In this document: positions 17,698 through 26,056 of the stretch, in pieces
How the letters are laid out: each line of letters starts with the position of its first letter
Numbering within the stretch: the stretch's first letter is position 1
Source: CAKZNE01 sp963976435
Lineage (GTDB): Bacteria; Bacteroidota; Bacteroidia; Flavobacteriales; Schleiferiaceae
DNA length: 64,000 bases
NCBI GenBank assembly: GCA_963976435.1
Contig: CAXBKQ010000001.1
Span: forward strand, 186,001-250,000
Direction: 5' to 3'
Notes under the pieces: model-generated
Told to the model about the DNA's origin: nothing
Database searches by the model: none
The model's input: the letters and a program-made list of their open reading frames with translations, nothing else
Program-made: the position numbers and the translations under genes

Positions 17698-17876
17698 ATT
17701 TGGCAATTGTTAATTACGCTTGGGTAAAAGTTTTTCTTGCTTTACTCATTCATATTTCCATTAAAGCATCTTTATTTTTACCTTTCGCAACTATATTAAA
17801 TCGGCTGCTATAGACGTTTTGAGATTATTTGGAATTAGGAATCTGAAAATATTATTAGCGATTAAGATTTTTAACT

Positions 17877-18956
17877 ATGAAGAAATACCTGTTTTTCTCT
17901 ATCCTCAGCGCCTCCATCATTTTACAATCTTGTAAGGAGGATCCCCCAGAGCCACCAGAGCCATTAGCTACAAAAGCAGTTTATATTGGAAATGAAGGCC
18001 TCTTCCCAAGCGGTATTGGAACCCTATCCAGATATACACCTGAAGGAAATGATGTAGAACATAATATTTTTCAAAAGGCCAATGTCTATAATTCCGGAGC
18101 CTCACAAGTAAGTATTACCGTAGATGGGGACCGACTCTTTATTGTTTCTGCTGCAGATGCCACCGTTTATGCCATTAATACAACAACCGGTATAGTAGAA
18201 GCAAAATTTGATGATTTTGGAAGCCCGAGATTTGTAGCTAAGGTTGCTAAAGATCGCTATTATATTAGCGATTGGGAAGCAAAAGGTGTTCGAATCTTAA
18301 ATATGGCCAATAAAAAATTAGGAAAGGTTTTACCCACAGGTTTAGGGCCAGAAAGAATGCTTTTGCACGATGGAAAAATGTTTATCACCAATAGAGGTGG
18401 TGTGGATGAAGGGAAATTGAAAAACGATAGTATTGTTACCGTTTATGATGTAAGCACCGATACTTTAATGGCCAGTATTAGAGTAGGAAAAAATCCAAAT
18501 AGTCTACAATTGGATAGTCAAAATAGATTATGGGTTTTGAGTGAAGGAAAGGAAAATGTAGCTTCTCCATCTCAATCTATTCCTGGCGACCTGAGAATTA
18601 TTGATGTTGATTCTCTTTGGGTTACCGATAGTATTATTTTTCTTGATAATTCCAGACGTCCAGAACAATTGGCAGTTAACAAAGGTGGAGATAAGCTTTA
18701 TTATATGGATAATTTTGAATCTGCCAATATCAGAGTTCATCTTACCAATGATTCTATAGACAGAGAAACTGTTTTTATTCCTGGTGTTTTCTATGGATTA
18801 GGTACAGATTTAATCCATGATGAAATTTATGTAGCCGATAAAAGCAATGAGCCATTAGCTGGTTTTGTTTCCAGGTTTGGTAATGATGCTACACTTATCA
18901 TTAGGTTTCAAGCTGGTATTAAGCCCAAAAGTTTTGCTTTCCAAAGTAATAGATGA
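17877..18956 (+). CDS. Beta-propeller surface lipoprotein (DUF5074/YncE-like), possibly BtuG-like
   Basis: The lipoprotein signal ends IILQSC, followed by a proline-rich spacer (DPPEPPEPL) typical of surface-exposed Bacteroidota lipoproteins. The rest has repeated short beta units of the YncE / DUF5074 propeller type, such as VYAINTTTGIVEAKF, VRILNMANKKLGKVL, VTVYDVSTDTLMASI and LRIIDVDSLWVTDSI. BtuG, which captures cobalamin at the Bacteroides surface, is a lipoprotein of this fold. The next gene is a CobT homologue joined by an ATGA overlap, which makes a corrinoid-binding role attractive. No BtuB-type receptor is adjacent and I see no cobalamin riboswitch upstream, so BtuG is inference only. 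Confidence 0.7.
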   Translation: MKKYLFFSILSASIILQSCKEDPPEPPEPLATKAVYIGNEGLFPSGIGTLSRYTPEGNDVEHNIFQKANVYNSGASQVSITVDGDRLFIVSAADATVYAINTTTGIVEAKFDDFGSPRFVAKVAKDRYYISDWEAKGVRILNMANKKLGKVLPTGLGPERMLLHDGKMFITNRGGVDEGKLKNDSIVTVYDVSTDTLMASIRVGKNPNSLQLDSQNRLWVLSEGKENVASPSQSIPGDLRIIDVDSLWVTDSIIFLDNSRRPEQLAVNKGGDKLYYMDNFESANIRVHLTNDSIDRETVFIPGVFYGLGTDLIHDEIYVADKSNEPLAGFVSRFGNDATLIIRFQAGIKPKSFAFQSNR

Positions 18957-19927
18957 AAAAATTCTCCATACCTGAATTAGATAATAAATCCATTCAAATT
19001 GAGGTAGAGGAGAAGCTTAAAGATTATAATTTAACGGGCCCATATCCATCTTTCTGTAAGATGTTGATAAGGGCTTGTTTGATTTTAGATAGTCGCAAAG
19101 CCAAAATTTCTCGGCCTGCATTATTGGTCATTGCCTCAGACCATGGTTTTATAAAAGAAAGTAAAACACATCTGGAGGTATATCAGCATTTGGAATCCTC
19201 TTCATTATTGGCCAAAATGAGTAAATCCAGTGGCTTTCATTTGAAAACTATAGATCTTGGTGTTCGTCATTCTTTTGAAAGAAGCCTTAGTTTTTGGCTC
19301 CATCACGGAAAGGGTATTGTGGATTGGAAAATAAATAAAGGCACAAAAAATTATAAAGAATTTCCCGCCATGACCAGCGCTGAATGTCAAAAAGCTATTG
19401 ATATCGGAATTAAGCTTGCCCAAAAGGAGTTTAAAATCGGATCTAAGCTCATAGCTGTACAATCCCTGGGTGAGGGTGGGGAGTTTAGTGCTCAAATTAT
19501 TGCTAGTGGACTTCTGGAAAAAGAAATTCAAAATGGTTTGATTTCTTATAAAATTGAGGATGCGGTTCAAAAGGCATTAGCTTGTCACCCAAAAACCCAC
19601 GATCCAATAACTCTAATTAGCCTTTTTGGCGGTTATGAATTAGCCAGTATTATTGGCTTAATCCTTCAGGCTGCTAGTCAAAGGCAAATTCTATTTTTAG
19701 GCGGATTGAAATCTATCCTAGCCCTCTATATTGCCAGCCTTTGGCATCCAGGTGTATTAGATTATGTAATAGTAGTTAAAGAGCCAGAAAATGAACTGGA
19801 GGAAATTCTTTATCATAAAATGAAGCTATTGGTGCTAAATCATCATCCTATTGATGGGAATTTAGATATAGCCCTTTGCCAGAGTTTAAGTCTTTTAAAA
19901 TCTGGAATAGCAATTTTAAGGGATTGA
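18953..19927 (+). CDS. CobT-like protein lacking the catalytic glutamate
   Basis: The protein resembles nicotinate-nucleotide:dimethylbenzimidazole phosphoribosyltransferase, which activates the lower ligand of cobalamin. Landmarks that align are LLVIASDHGFI (CobT CADHG), LIAVQSLGEGGEFSAQII, and FGGYELASIIGLILQAAS (CobT GGFDLVGMAGVMLGAAS). The C-terminal RLGEGSG motif, whose Glu is the general base (Glu317 in Salmonella), is absent: by alignment of LDIALCQSLSLLKSG, position 312 is Leu. The LDGF and SH motifs are also changed (LGGL, VK). It may be a pseudoenzyme or a corrinoid/base-binding paralogue. It starts within the preceding gene's stop (ATGA). Confidence 0.72.
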   Translation: MKKFSIPELDNKSIQIEVEEKLKDYNLTGPYPSFCKMLIRACLILDSRKAKISRPALLVIASDHGFIKESKTHLEVYQHLESSSLLAKMSKSSGFHLKTIDLGVRHSFERSLSFWLHHGKGIVDWKINKGTKNYKEFPAMTSAECQKAIDIGIKLAQKEFKIGSKLIAVQSLGEGGEFSAQIIASGLLEKEIQNGLISYKIEDAVQKALACHPKTHDPITLISLFGGYELASIIGLILQAASQRQILFLGGLKSILALYIASLWHPGVLDYVIVVKEPENELEEILYHKMKLLVLNHHPIDGNLDIALCQSLSLLKSGIAILRD

Positions 19928-19928
19928 C

Positions 19929-21053
19929 TTAATTGTTTAGAATTTTATCGGCCATTTTTTCAGCTTCAAAGGAGCTTAAAGCTAGACCCATACCTCCAAA
20001 TCTTGCTAAGACAAAAATGCCATCCCCTAGATTTTTATTGATTATTTCCTTTTCATTATTTTTCCCAAAAGCCATGGTTCCGGCCCATCTTTGTTCAATT
20101 TTAAAATTTTGCTTTGGCAAAATGGTTGACCTGAGCAGCTCCTCCAAAATCCCCTGAATAGATTCGCTGGTATTTTGATCCGTGGTTTTCTCTTGTTGCC
20201 TTTCCAAATGTCTTCCGCCACCTAATAGCAGTCTACCTTCAAAATTTCTAAAATAAAAATAACCCTTATGGAGATGGAAATTTGCCTTGAGTTTTAATTG
20301 GGGAATAGGGGAGCTCAAAAGAATTTGCCCACGGCCAGGTTCAATGTTTAGATTGAGATTTTCTGGTGTGAAGCCATTGGTGGCAAATAAAATTCTATCG
20401 GCACTATACTCACCATTAGTAGAAAACAACAAGTATTTGGAGCCGTATTTTTCATGACTGATATACTCGCTGTTAAAATTAATTTCAACACCCAGTTTAC
20501 GTGCTTTTTGAATAAGAAACCTCAGTAATTTCCCGGAATTAATAGACGCCTCTTTAGCTGTGAATATAGATTCTTTGAGGCAATTCATGTCAAAGTTATC
20601 CTCACTTTTTATAAAGGTATTCCTTCCAAGTTCCGAATATAGTTTTGAATTAATCGCTGGGAGAGAATCCAAACATTGGGTTTGAATTTCCTTTTCTGTT
20701 TCGGTGAAAACCTCATAGGCTCCATTTTCATTCCAGTCGAACAAATGCGGTGGTACGAGCTGCTTTAGTTTTTGCAGGCCATTATAGCGATTTACAACGC
20801 GGTTAAAAGCTTTGTTTTCACCTTCAGCGCTAATATCATCAAGGATTTCCGAAACGCTCCCAAAACAGGCAAAGCCCGCATTTTTTGAGGATGCACCAAT
20901 GGGGTGACTACCTTTTTCAAGAATGCGAATTAGAGTATTTGGAGATTTTTCCTTTAGGAAGATGGCCGTTAATAGCCCACTTAATCCTGCTCCAATAATA
21001 AGAAGCTCAGAATGATAATAAAAAGATTCTTTTTCCCAAATGCTAAGAGGCAC
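19929..21053 (-). CDS. FAD-dependent amine/amino-acid oxidoreductase (DAO family)
   Basis: The dinucleotide-binding motif LLIIGAGLSGLLTAIFL starts at about residue 17, followed by an acidic strand end (IRILEKG) and SSKNAGFACFGS. Near the C-terminus lies the DAO-type FAD closing segment, from EQRWAGTMAFG to GIFVLARFGGMGLALSSFEA. The fold suits oxidation of an amine, amino acid or polyol. The substrate is unknown, and no signal peptide is seen. The gene overlaps the DUF6580 gene by 11 bp and is convergent with the CobT-like gene one base away, so no terminator fits between them. Confidence 0.8.
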   Translation of the reverse strand: MPLSIWEKESFYYHSELLIIGAGLSGLLTAIFLKEKSPNTLIRILEKGSHPIGASSKNAGFACFGSVSEILDDISAEGENKAFNRVVNRYNGLQKLKQLVPPHLFDWNENGAYEVFTETEKEIQTQCLDSLPAINSKLYSELGRNTFIKSEDNFDMNCLKESIFTAKEASINSGKLLRFLIQKARKLGVEINFNSEYISHEKYGSKYLLFSTNGEYSADRILFATNGFTPENLNLNIEPGRGQILLSSPIPQLKLKANFHLHKGYFYFRNFEGRLLLGGGRHLERQQEKTTDQNTSESIQGILEELLRSTILPKQNFKIEQRWAGTMAFGKNNEKEIINKNLGDGIFVLARFGGMGLALSSFEAEKMADKILNN

Positions 21054-21606
21054 GTTCTGGAATTAGTTTCAATCCTGTAAAAGAAAGACTATAGGCTGCT
21101 CCAAATAGAATCATGCTATAAAGTGCAGTGGATCCAAGATCATTTAAGGCGAAAGGAATTCCAGCTTCATAAGAAAGTAATAAACCTCCAATGTCTTTGC
21201 TATACATGGGATTAGACAACCAAGAACCAAAATTCGTAAGAAGGAAGAATACAAGGGCAGATAATAAGGCCGAACTTAAAATAGGTAGGATTTTTATTTG
21301 CTTGATATTCAGCCTTCCTATTAATACACTTAAGGTAAAACCTATATACATATATCCAAAATCATTGGTAAACCACTGAAACTCATGACTGCTTTTATAG
21401 TTGCTGTAATACACATTATTTAAAATAATATCACTTAAAAACAGAACAGTAATAGGGATGAGAAAGGCTTTAAAGCTATTTTTAAACATAGCACCACCAA
21501 AAATTGCCGCTGCTCCTAGAGCTGTAAAATTTGGATAATGAGGCATTAAACGTGTGGCTATGGCAAGTACTATTAATAGTATAAGGACGATATTGCGATT
21601 ATTCAT
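21043..21606 (-). CDS. DUF6580-like integral membrane protein, putative transport protein
   Basis: A 187-residue protein with about five hydrophobic helices. The N-terminal MNNRNIVLILLIVLAIATRLMP..PNFTALGAAAIFGGA pattern is characteristic of DUF6580. These proteins resemble the small S-components of ECF vitamin transporters in size and topology, but that relation is inference. It is the first gene of a two-gene unit with the FAD oxidoreductase. Given the neighbouring propeller/CobT-like pair, a vitamin-type substrate is worth considering; nothing in the sequence proves it. Confidence 0.7.
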   Translation of the reverse strand: MNNRNIVLILLIVLAIATRLMPHYPNFTALGAAAIFGGAMFKNSFKAFLIPITVLFLSDIILNNVYYSNYKSSHEFQWFTNDFGYMYIGFTLSVLIGRLNIKQIKILPILSSALLSALVFFLLTNFGSWLSNPMYSKDIGGLLLSYEAGIPFALNDLGSTALYSMILFGAAYSLSFTGLKLIPERAS

Positions 21607-21692
21607 AATAAGCTTTCTTAATGGGTCAAAAGTAAGAAAGCAATTCCTTTTATGCTAAGGGAATTTTAAAAAAGAAAGGCTAGGGTGGGAGT

Positions 21693-22115
21693 CTATGAAT
21701 TCTGCTTGTAAATTTTAAAAGAACCATCAGCGTAAAAAATAATCACTTGGTCAATTTCCTTATTGGAATTCAATTCCACTTTTGACTTCTGCTTATATTT
21801 TTCCGGAGATTTTGGTTGGTCCTGATCCAGGCTAGCCGGATTAATCCTTTCTTCTTCGGGTTGTAAATTAGAATTGTAATTTACATTTGTAACACCCTTA
21901 AAAAGACTACCAGTACCAAGAAGTAAATAATCTAAACTTACATTTGTAAACTCCTTAACTATTTGCTCTACAACCTGCAAGCTTACTTTGTTTCTGCCAC
22001 TTAGGATATGACTGATAATAGAGGGATTAATCGATAATCGCTTTGCAAACTCCTTATTCGATAAACCCTGGTTTTCTATCAATTCCTTAATTCTCAAGGC
22101 AATATCCTGACCCAT
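21693..22115 (-). CDS. XRE/Cro-type HTH transcriptional regulator
   Basis: The first ~65 residues are a Cro/CI-type helix-turn-helix: IKELIENQGLSNKEFAKRL, then INPSIISHILSGRNKVSL, then VVEQIVKEFTNVSLDYLLLG. The remaining ~75 residues are a polar, low-complexity linker and a short beta-rich end (VIIFYADGSFKIYKQ). That layout is frequent in Bacteroidota single-gene regulators. I chose the ATG at 22115; a GTG two codons upstream (22121) would add two residues. The inverted repeat immediately upstream is a candidate autoregulatory operator. No obvious target gene is adjacent. Confidence 0.82.
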   Translation of the reverse strand: MGQDIALRIKELIENQGLSNKEFAKRLSINPSIISHILSGRNKVSLQVVEQIVKEFTNVSLDYLLLGTGSLFKGVTNVNYNSNLQPEEERINPASLDQDQPKSPEKYKQKSKVELNSNKEIDQVIIFYADGSFKIYKQNS

Positions 22116-22121
22116 TTTCAC

Positions 22122-22145
22122 TTTGTAATTTAGATTATTTACAAA
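22122..22145. promoter_or_regulatory. Inverted repeat before the XRE gene, candidate operator
   Basis: TTTGTAA (22122-22128) and TTACAAA (22139-22145) form a perfect 7-bp inverted repeat with a 10-bp spacer, placed directly before the regulator's start. A related TTACA-TT-TGTAA palindrome occurs twice inside the gene (21881-21892 and 21938-21949), but there it encodes Thr-Asn-Val both times, so those copies may be coincidence. Confidence 0.4.
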
Positions 22146-22250
22146 AGTAATTTGAATATTTGAGCTGACATAATTTTGTTTATTATTTCTCTATTATCGC
22201 GCTTTTTAAAACTTTAAATACAGGGTATTAAATACTTGGAATGCAACACT

Positions 22251-23567
22251 TTAATTTGTTTGATTTACAATATATTCAAATAGTAATTTTCCTTGGCTAT
22301 TGAAATATTTTAGCTCTAACTGTCTTTGTCCAAAATTTCCGCTAAATGTCATGGTGCTAAAATTTCTTTCTTTAATAATTGAACCTTCTATTAGGAAATT
22401 ATTTTTCTCATTTACGGAAGAACTTGCGGAAGAGGTTAAGGGTGATGTGGTGAATTCATAAATCACCTTTCCATTTGCCAATTCCATTTTCATTACTTCG
22501 GAATGATGTCTATCGCCACTTAGAATTATTACTCCCGAGATATTTTCCTCCTCTATGCGCTTTATTATATATGCTCTTTCCTCAGGGAAATTGGAATGGT
22601 TCTCATAAACTACTGCTGAATTCAATATTTGTCCACCAGTAACTATAAATTTAAATGGAGCCTTGCTGTTTTTGAGCATATCAATAAGGTAATCCACCTG
22701 CTTTTTGCCAAATATGTGTTTTTCACCTTTTTCAAAATTGGCCGTTCTATGGTATCTATTGTCCATTAAGAAGAAATCGGCATCTACGAAGGTGAAGGCA
22801 GACATAATTCCGTCTAAGTCTTTAAAACCATAGGAGGGATTGGCCCAGTAAAGTTTAAAAGTCTCCAAGGCTATATCCTTGTGAACATAGCTTCCTGAGG
22901 CATCATTAGGACCAAAATCGTGATCATCCCAAATGGCATAATTGGCACAGCTAGATAGCAGTCCTTGCATTTCAGCAGCAGCTCTGCTGTGGCTATACCT
23001 GTGTAGGATACCACTGCGGCTACCCAAATCCGTAGGTCTCAAATAGGTATTATCTCCCAACCAAATCATAGCGTCTGGATTCTTACTTTTTATAGTCTCA
23101 AAAATGGTATAATCCCCACCATAGGGTTTACCCGGACGATCTGTAGATTCCTCATTAATATATACACAGCTTCCCATGGCTACGGAAAAGGAGGGAGGGT
23201 CCATCCGATATGGCCAATTGCTTTGAGTGGTAAATTGGTACTCAGGATCTCTAAATATCCTTTTACCATCGATATATAATATATACTCATAAGTAGCACC
23301 TGGCTCCAAAAACATGAAATAAAGCTTGGCAGTATGAGAATTAATCTTTTTCGTTTTAAGGCTATCTGTGCTATATATTCTTTTGGGCTCATCTATTTTA
23401 TAATATTGAGCATATACCCAAGATTCTTCGCTAGTTTCTAGCCATACTGCGGTTTCAGTCATTTCCACATATCCCAACATAGGTCCGGATTTAATGGGAT
23501 TTAGCTTTTTAGATTGACCAACTACCAAAATTGGAACTAAAAACAAAAGGCAAAAAATCTTTTTCAT
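22251..23567 (-). CDS. PhoD-like metallophosphatase, exported
   Basis: A 438-residue protein with a signal peptide cut near LVVGQ. An N-terminal fibronectin-like region (~20-120) comes first. The catalytic part has AMGSCVYIN, the metal-site motifs MIWLGDNTYLRP and YAIWDDHDFGPNDA, and IILSGDRHHSEVMKME. These match PhoD-type alkaline phosphatase/phosphodiesterases, which release phosphate from organic esters in the periplasm or outside the cell. A TAnnTTTG-type -7 element on the minus strand (TATTTTTG, 23607-23614) lies about 40 bp before the start codon. No pho-box could be identified by eye. Confidence 0.88.
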   Translation of the reverse strand: MKKIFCLLFLVPILVVGQSKKLNPIKSGPMLGYVEMTETAVWLETSEESWVYAQYYKIDEPKRIYSTDSLKTKKINSHTAKLYFMFLEPGATYEYILYIDGKRIFRDPEYQFTTQSNWPYRMDPPSFSVAMGSCVYINEESTDRPGKPYGGDYTIFETIKSKNPDAMIWLGDNTYLRPTDLGSRSGILHRYSHSRAAAEMQGLLSSCANYAIWDDHDFGPNDASGSYVHKDIALETFKLYWANPSYGFKDLDGIMSAFTFVDADFFLMDNRYHRTANFEKGEKHIFGKKQVDYLIDMLKNSKAPFKFIVTGGQILNSAVVYENHSNFPEERAYIIKRIEEENISGVIILSGDRHHSEVMKMELANGKVIYEFTTSPLTSSASSSVNEKNNFLIEGSIIKERNFSTMTFSGNFGQRQLELKYFNSQGKLLFEYIVNQTN

Positions 23568-23642
23568 AGAAATAAATATTTGGGTGATTTTTAAAGACTA
23601 ATGGTTCAAAAATAGCTTAAAGAGCTTCAAAATATAGCCCAG

Positions 23643-23673
23643 TTTGCATTAAATATTGTTTACTTTAGTTTTA
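23643..23673 (+). promoter_or_regulatory. Candidate promoter for the M14 peptidase gene
   Basis: TTTG at 23643-23646 is followed after 19 bp by TAGTTTTA (23666-23673), one mismatch from TAnnTTTG. The start codon at 23685 is only 11 bp further, giving a near-leaderless transcript. Confidence 0.4.
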
Positions 23674-23684
23674 GATTATTATTT

Positions 23685-24866
23685 ATGCGCTCTAAGTTCA
23701 AATCTCCCGACTATCAACTATATAGACAATCAACTTTTCAGCACAGGTGGCTTCGTTTGGAGCATTTAATGGAACAATTGGAAAGGATAAAATCCTCCTC
23801 ACAATTTAAAGTAGAAATATTTGCCCATTCTGAAGAAAAAAAACCTATTCATAAAATAGAATATGGGATAGGTCCTAAAAAGATTTTGATATGGACCCAA
23901 ATGCATGGCAATGAACCTACGGCAACCATGGCTTTGGTGGATGTTTTGAATTTCTTGATGAATGAGGGTGACACCTATCAGTCTCTACGAAATTCAATTT
24001 ATCAAAACTGCACCTTACTGATGATCCCTATGTTAAATCCAGATGGAGCAGAAAGGTTTAGTAGAAGGAATGCCTTGGGAATAGACATGAATAGAGATGT
24101 TTTGAAATTGCAAAGCATAGAAATGAGTTCATTTATTGATTTGTTCAAGGATTTTAAACCGCATTGGGGTTTTAACCTTCACGATCAAAGAAATTTCTTT
24201 TCTGTTGGGAACTCTCCTTGTCCGGCTACCATTAGCTTTTTATCGGCCTCATCAGACGAAGGGAGGAGTATAAATCCAACCCGTTTGCAAAGCATGCAAA
24301 TGGTGATGGCTCTTAGTGATTTGGTAGAAATGGAATCGGAATGCCATGCCTCCAGATATTCTGATGAATATTATCCCAGAGCATTAGGTGAATTTTTTCA
24401 TAGTCAGGAAGTACCCTGTGTTTTGGTAGAATCTGGTGCTTACCCTAATGATCCTTTTAGGAATGAAGCCAGAAGGCTTAATTTTTTGATTTTGCTACAT
24501 GCATTTGAAAATATTATTGAAGAAAAAACCTTGCAAGGTGAGGAAAGCAGACCTTATTTTTTAATTCCCGAAAATGGGAAAGCCATGCTGGATGGAATAA
24601 TTAGAGATTGTTATTTGGAAAGAAATGGGACTAAAATAGACCTTGGACTGATGATAGAGGAAAAGCCAAATTTTGAAACTAAGGAAATTGAAAGGAGCTA
24701 TATTTTGAGTGATATTGGAGATCTATCTTTTCAATATGGACTAAAAGAATGGGAGGGAGGTAGAATTTCTGAAGACGAGGATTTGTCGCTGGAAAAGCCC
24801 GCAAACTTTAAAATTGTGATTTCGGAAGATGAAAGCTTAGAATTTAAGGCTGGCCAAATTCTTTAA
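23685..24866 (+). CDS. M14-family zinc carboxypeptidase-like protein
   Basis: Zinc and catalytic landmarks of M14 peptidases are present: TQMHGNEPTAT (His and Glu ligands in HGNE), MLNPDGAERFSRRNALGIDMNRD, third ligand His in GFNLHDQRNFF, and the general-base region VPCVLVESGAYPN. The C-terminal ~110 residues form a separate, probably beta-rich tail. There is no signal peptide, so unlike digestive carboxypeptidases it should be cytosolic, possibly acting on cell-wall peptides or modified amino acids. The stop codon shares TTAA with the convergent small membrane protein gene. Confidence 0.82.
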   Translation: MRSKFKSPDYQLYRQSTFQHRWLRLEHLMEQLERIKSSSQFKVEIFAHSEEKKPIHKIEYGIGPKKILIWTQMHGNEPTATMALVDVLNFLMNEGDTYQSLRNSIYQNCTLLMIPMLNPDGAERFSRRNALGIDMNRDVLKLQSIEMSSFIDLFKDFKPHWGFNLHDQRNFFSVGNSPCPATISFLSASSDEGRSINPTRLQSMQMVMALSDLVEMESECHASRYSDEYYPRALGEFFHSQEVPCVLVESGAYPNDPFRNEARRLNFLILLHAFENIIEEKTLQGEESRPYFLIPENGKAMLDGIIRDCYLERNGTKIDLGLMIEEKPNFETKEIERSYILSDIGDLSFQYGLKEWEGGRISEDEDLSLEKPANFKIVISEDESLEFKAGQIL

Positions 24867-25072
24867 ACCTGATCCTTATAGTAGCTAAACATTTGCTTTA
24901 ACACATAAAATAGAAATAATGTTACCACAATCCCGGCAGTGATATAATAGGTTTTTTTATAGTGAATCTTATGTAGAGCAAGATCTTTGCGATAACTCCA
25001 AATGAGAAAGCCAATAAAAAGCAATCCAAATATTCCAGCGAAAATCCAATGTCCTGTGCTAACATTTTCCAT
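24863..25072 (-). CDS. Small two-helix membrane protein
   Basis: Starting at the ATG at 25072 the product is 69 residues: MENVSTGHWIFAG, a first membrane helix (~9-27), a short basic loop WSYRKDLALHKIHYKK, and a second helix (~42-61). Longer readings of the frame start at 25144 but add a poor-looking N-terminus overlapping the divergent MazG-like gene. Similar short proteins with the HWIF...SYRKD.ALH pattern occur in Flavobacteriales, as far as I recall. The function is unknown. It is divergent from the MazG-like gene with 36 bp between start codons. Confidence 0.7.
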   Translation of the reverse strand: MENVSTGHWIFAGIFGLLFIGFLIWSYRKDLALHKIHYKKTYYITAGIVVTLFLFYVLKQMFSYYKDQV

Positions 25073-25108
25073 AGTAGATTTGAAAAAATTTTGACAAAGA
25101 TACCCAGC

Positions 25109-25495
25109 ATGAAGAAACAAATTGAACATGTAGCCAAATTCCATGAAGTTTTTGGAATTGGAAATGAAGAAAGTCCATTAGCAAAAGCTGAAGATTCCAC
25201 TATAGATCTGCGACACAGACTAATGCAGGAGGAAAATGAGGAATATTTAGAAGCAGCAAAAAATGGGGACTTAGTAGAAATTGCCGATGCCCTTGGAGAC
25301 ATGATGTATATTCTTTGTGGAACCATACTAAAACACGGCCTACAGCATAAAATTGAAGAGGTATTTGAAGAAATTCAAAGAAGCAATATGAGTAAACTGG
25401 ATGCAGATGGCAATCCCATTTATAGGGAAGACGGGAAAATCCTAAAAAGCGATTTGTATTTCAAACCGAATATTGCTAAGGTTTTGGAATCCTAG
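25109..25495 (+). CDS. MazG-like nucleotide pyrophosphohydrolase
   Basis: The 128-residue product has the all-alpha NTP-PPase pattern: HRLMQEENEEYLEAAKNGD gives the EExxE-type metal motif and VEIADALGDMMYIL the ExxD motif. Such enzymes hydrolyse (d)NTPs or phosphoribosyl nucleotides to monophosphates, often for nucleotide-pool cleaning. The C-terminal segment with DADGNPIYREDGKILKS is typical of this subgroup, which is close to phage and HisE-like proteins. I chose the ATG at 25109 because the conserved start KKQIEHVAKFHEVFG follows; an upstream ATG at 25049 in frame would add 20 poor residues. Confidence 0.82.
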   Translation: MKKQIEHVAKFHEVFGIGNEESPLAKAEDSTIDLRHRLMQEENEEYLEAAKNGDLVEIADALGDMMYILCGTILKHGLQHKIEEVFEEIQRSNMSKLDADGNPIYREDGKILKSDLYFKPNIAKVLES

Positions 25496-25571
25496 ACTTC
25501 GATAGCTAAGCTTTAAAGCCTGTTTTCCATTTGGTATTTCAGGATCTGGGAGATGATTATTTACAGAATTA

Positions 25572-25967
25572 TTATTCTGATTTAATAGCTGTGCAAATTT
25601 CAATGAGAAGTCCATTATTATCTCTAAGGTATCCCACTTTTTGTCCCCAGGGCTTTTCCTTTATAGGTTCAAACTCTTGAGCACCAGCCTGGATTGCCTT
25701 TTGAAATTCAGTTTCAATATTTTCACTTGTAAAAGCCAATTCTATTCCCCAAGGTTTATTTGAATTTTCCAATTTATTAAAACCCTTCTTAAAATTGCTT
25801 TTTCCCAGTTCTAGGGAAGCAAAAGAAATTATTGTTTCTCCGCTGATAAGCTCTCCATAGTCATTTTCAGGACTTATAAATTTAGGACTAAAACCAAAGG
25901 CTCTTTTGTAGAACTCTATGGTTTCAACTACATTTTCAACATAAACAATGGTATAGGCAAATTTCAT
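25572..25967 (-). CDS. VOC/glyoxalase-superfamily protein
   Basis: A 131-residue single VOC module pair: KFAYTIVYVENVVETIEFYKRAFGF at the N-terminus and QKVGYLRDNNGLLIEICTAI at the C-terminus, with a conserved Glu in LIEICT at the usual metal position. Members include glyoxalases, antibiotic-resistance proteins and dioxygenases, so the reaction cannot be specified. A second VOC gene lies 89 bp upstream on the same strand, suggesting a small cluster. Confidence 0.82.
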   Translation of the reverse strand: MKFAYTIVYVENVVETIEFYKRAFGFSPKFISPENDYGELISGETIISFASLELGKSNFKKGFNKLENSNKPWGIELAFTSENIETEFQKAIQAGAQEFEPIKEKPWGQKVGYLRDNNGLLIEICTAIKSE

Positions 25968-26056
25968 GGTGTTGATATTTCTGTCCTTTTGATTTTATCG
26001 ATGAGGCTAATTTATTATATAGTGATGAGCTTGAAATATGGCTTATATAACATCTT

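Noticed and set aside
17698..17876. Possible cobalamin riboswitch before the propeller / CobT-like pair
   Set aside because: The gap was read for the B12-box and associated conserved blocks; none is present.
24922..25326. 134-codon minus-strand frame over the MazG-like gene
   Set aside because: It is antisense to a well-supported MazG-type protein and has no family pattern.
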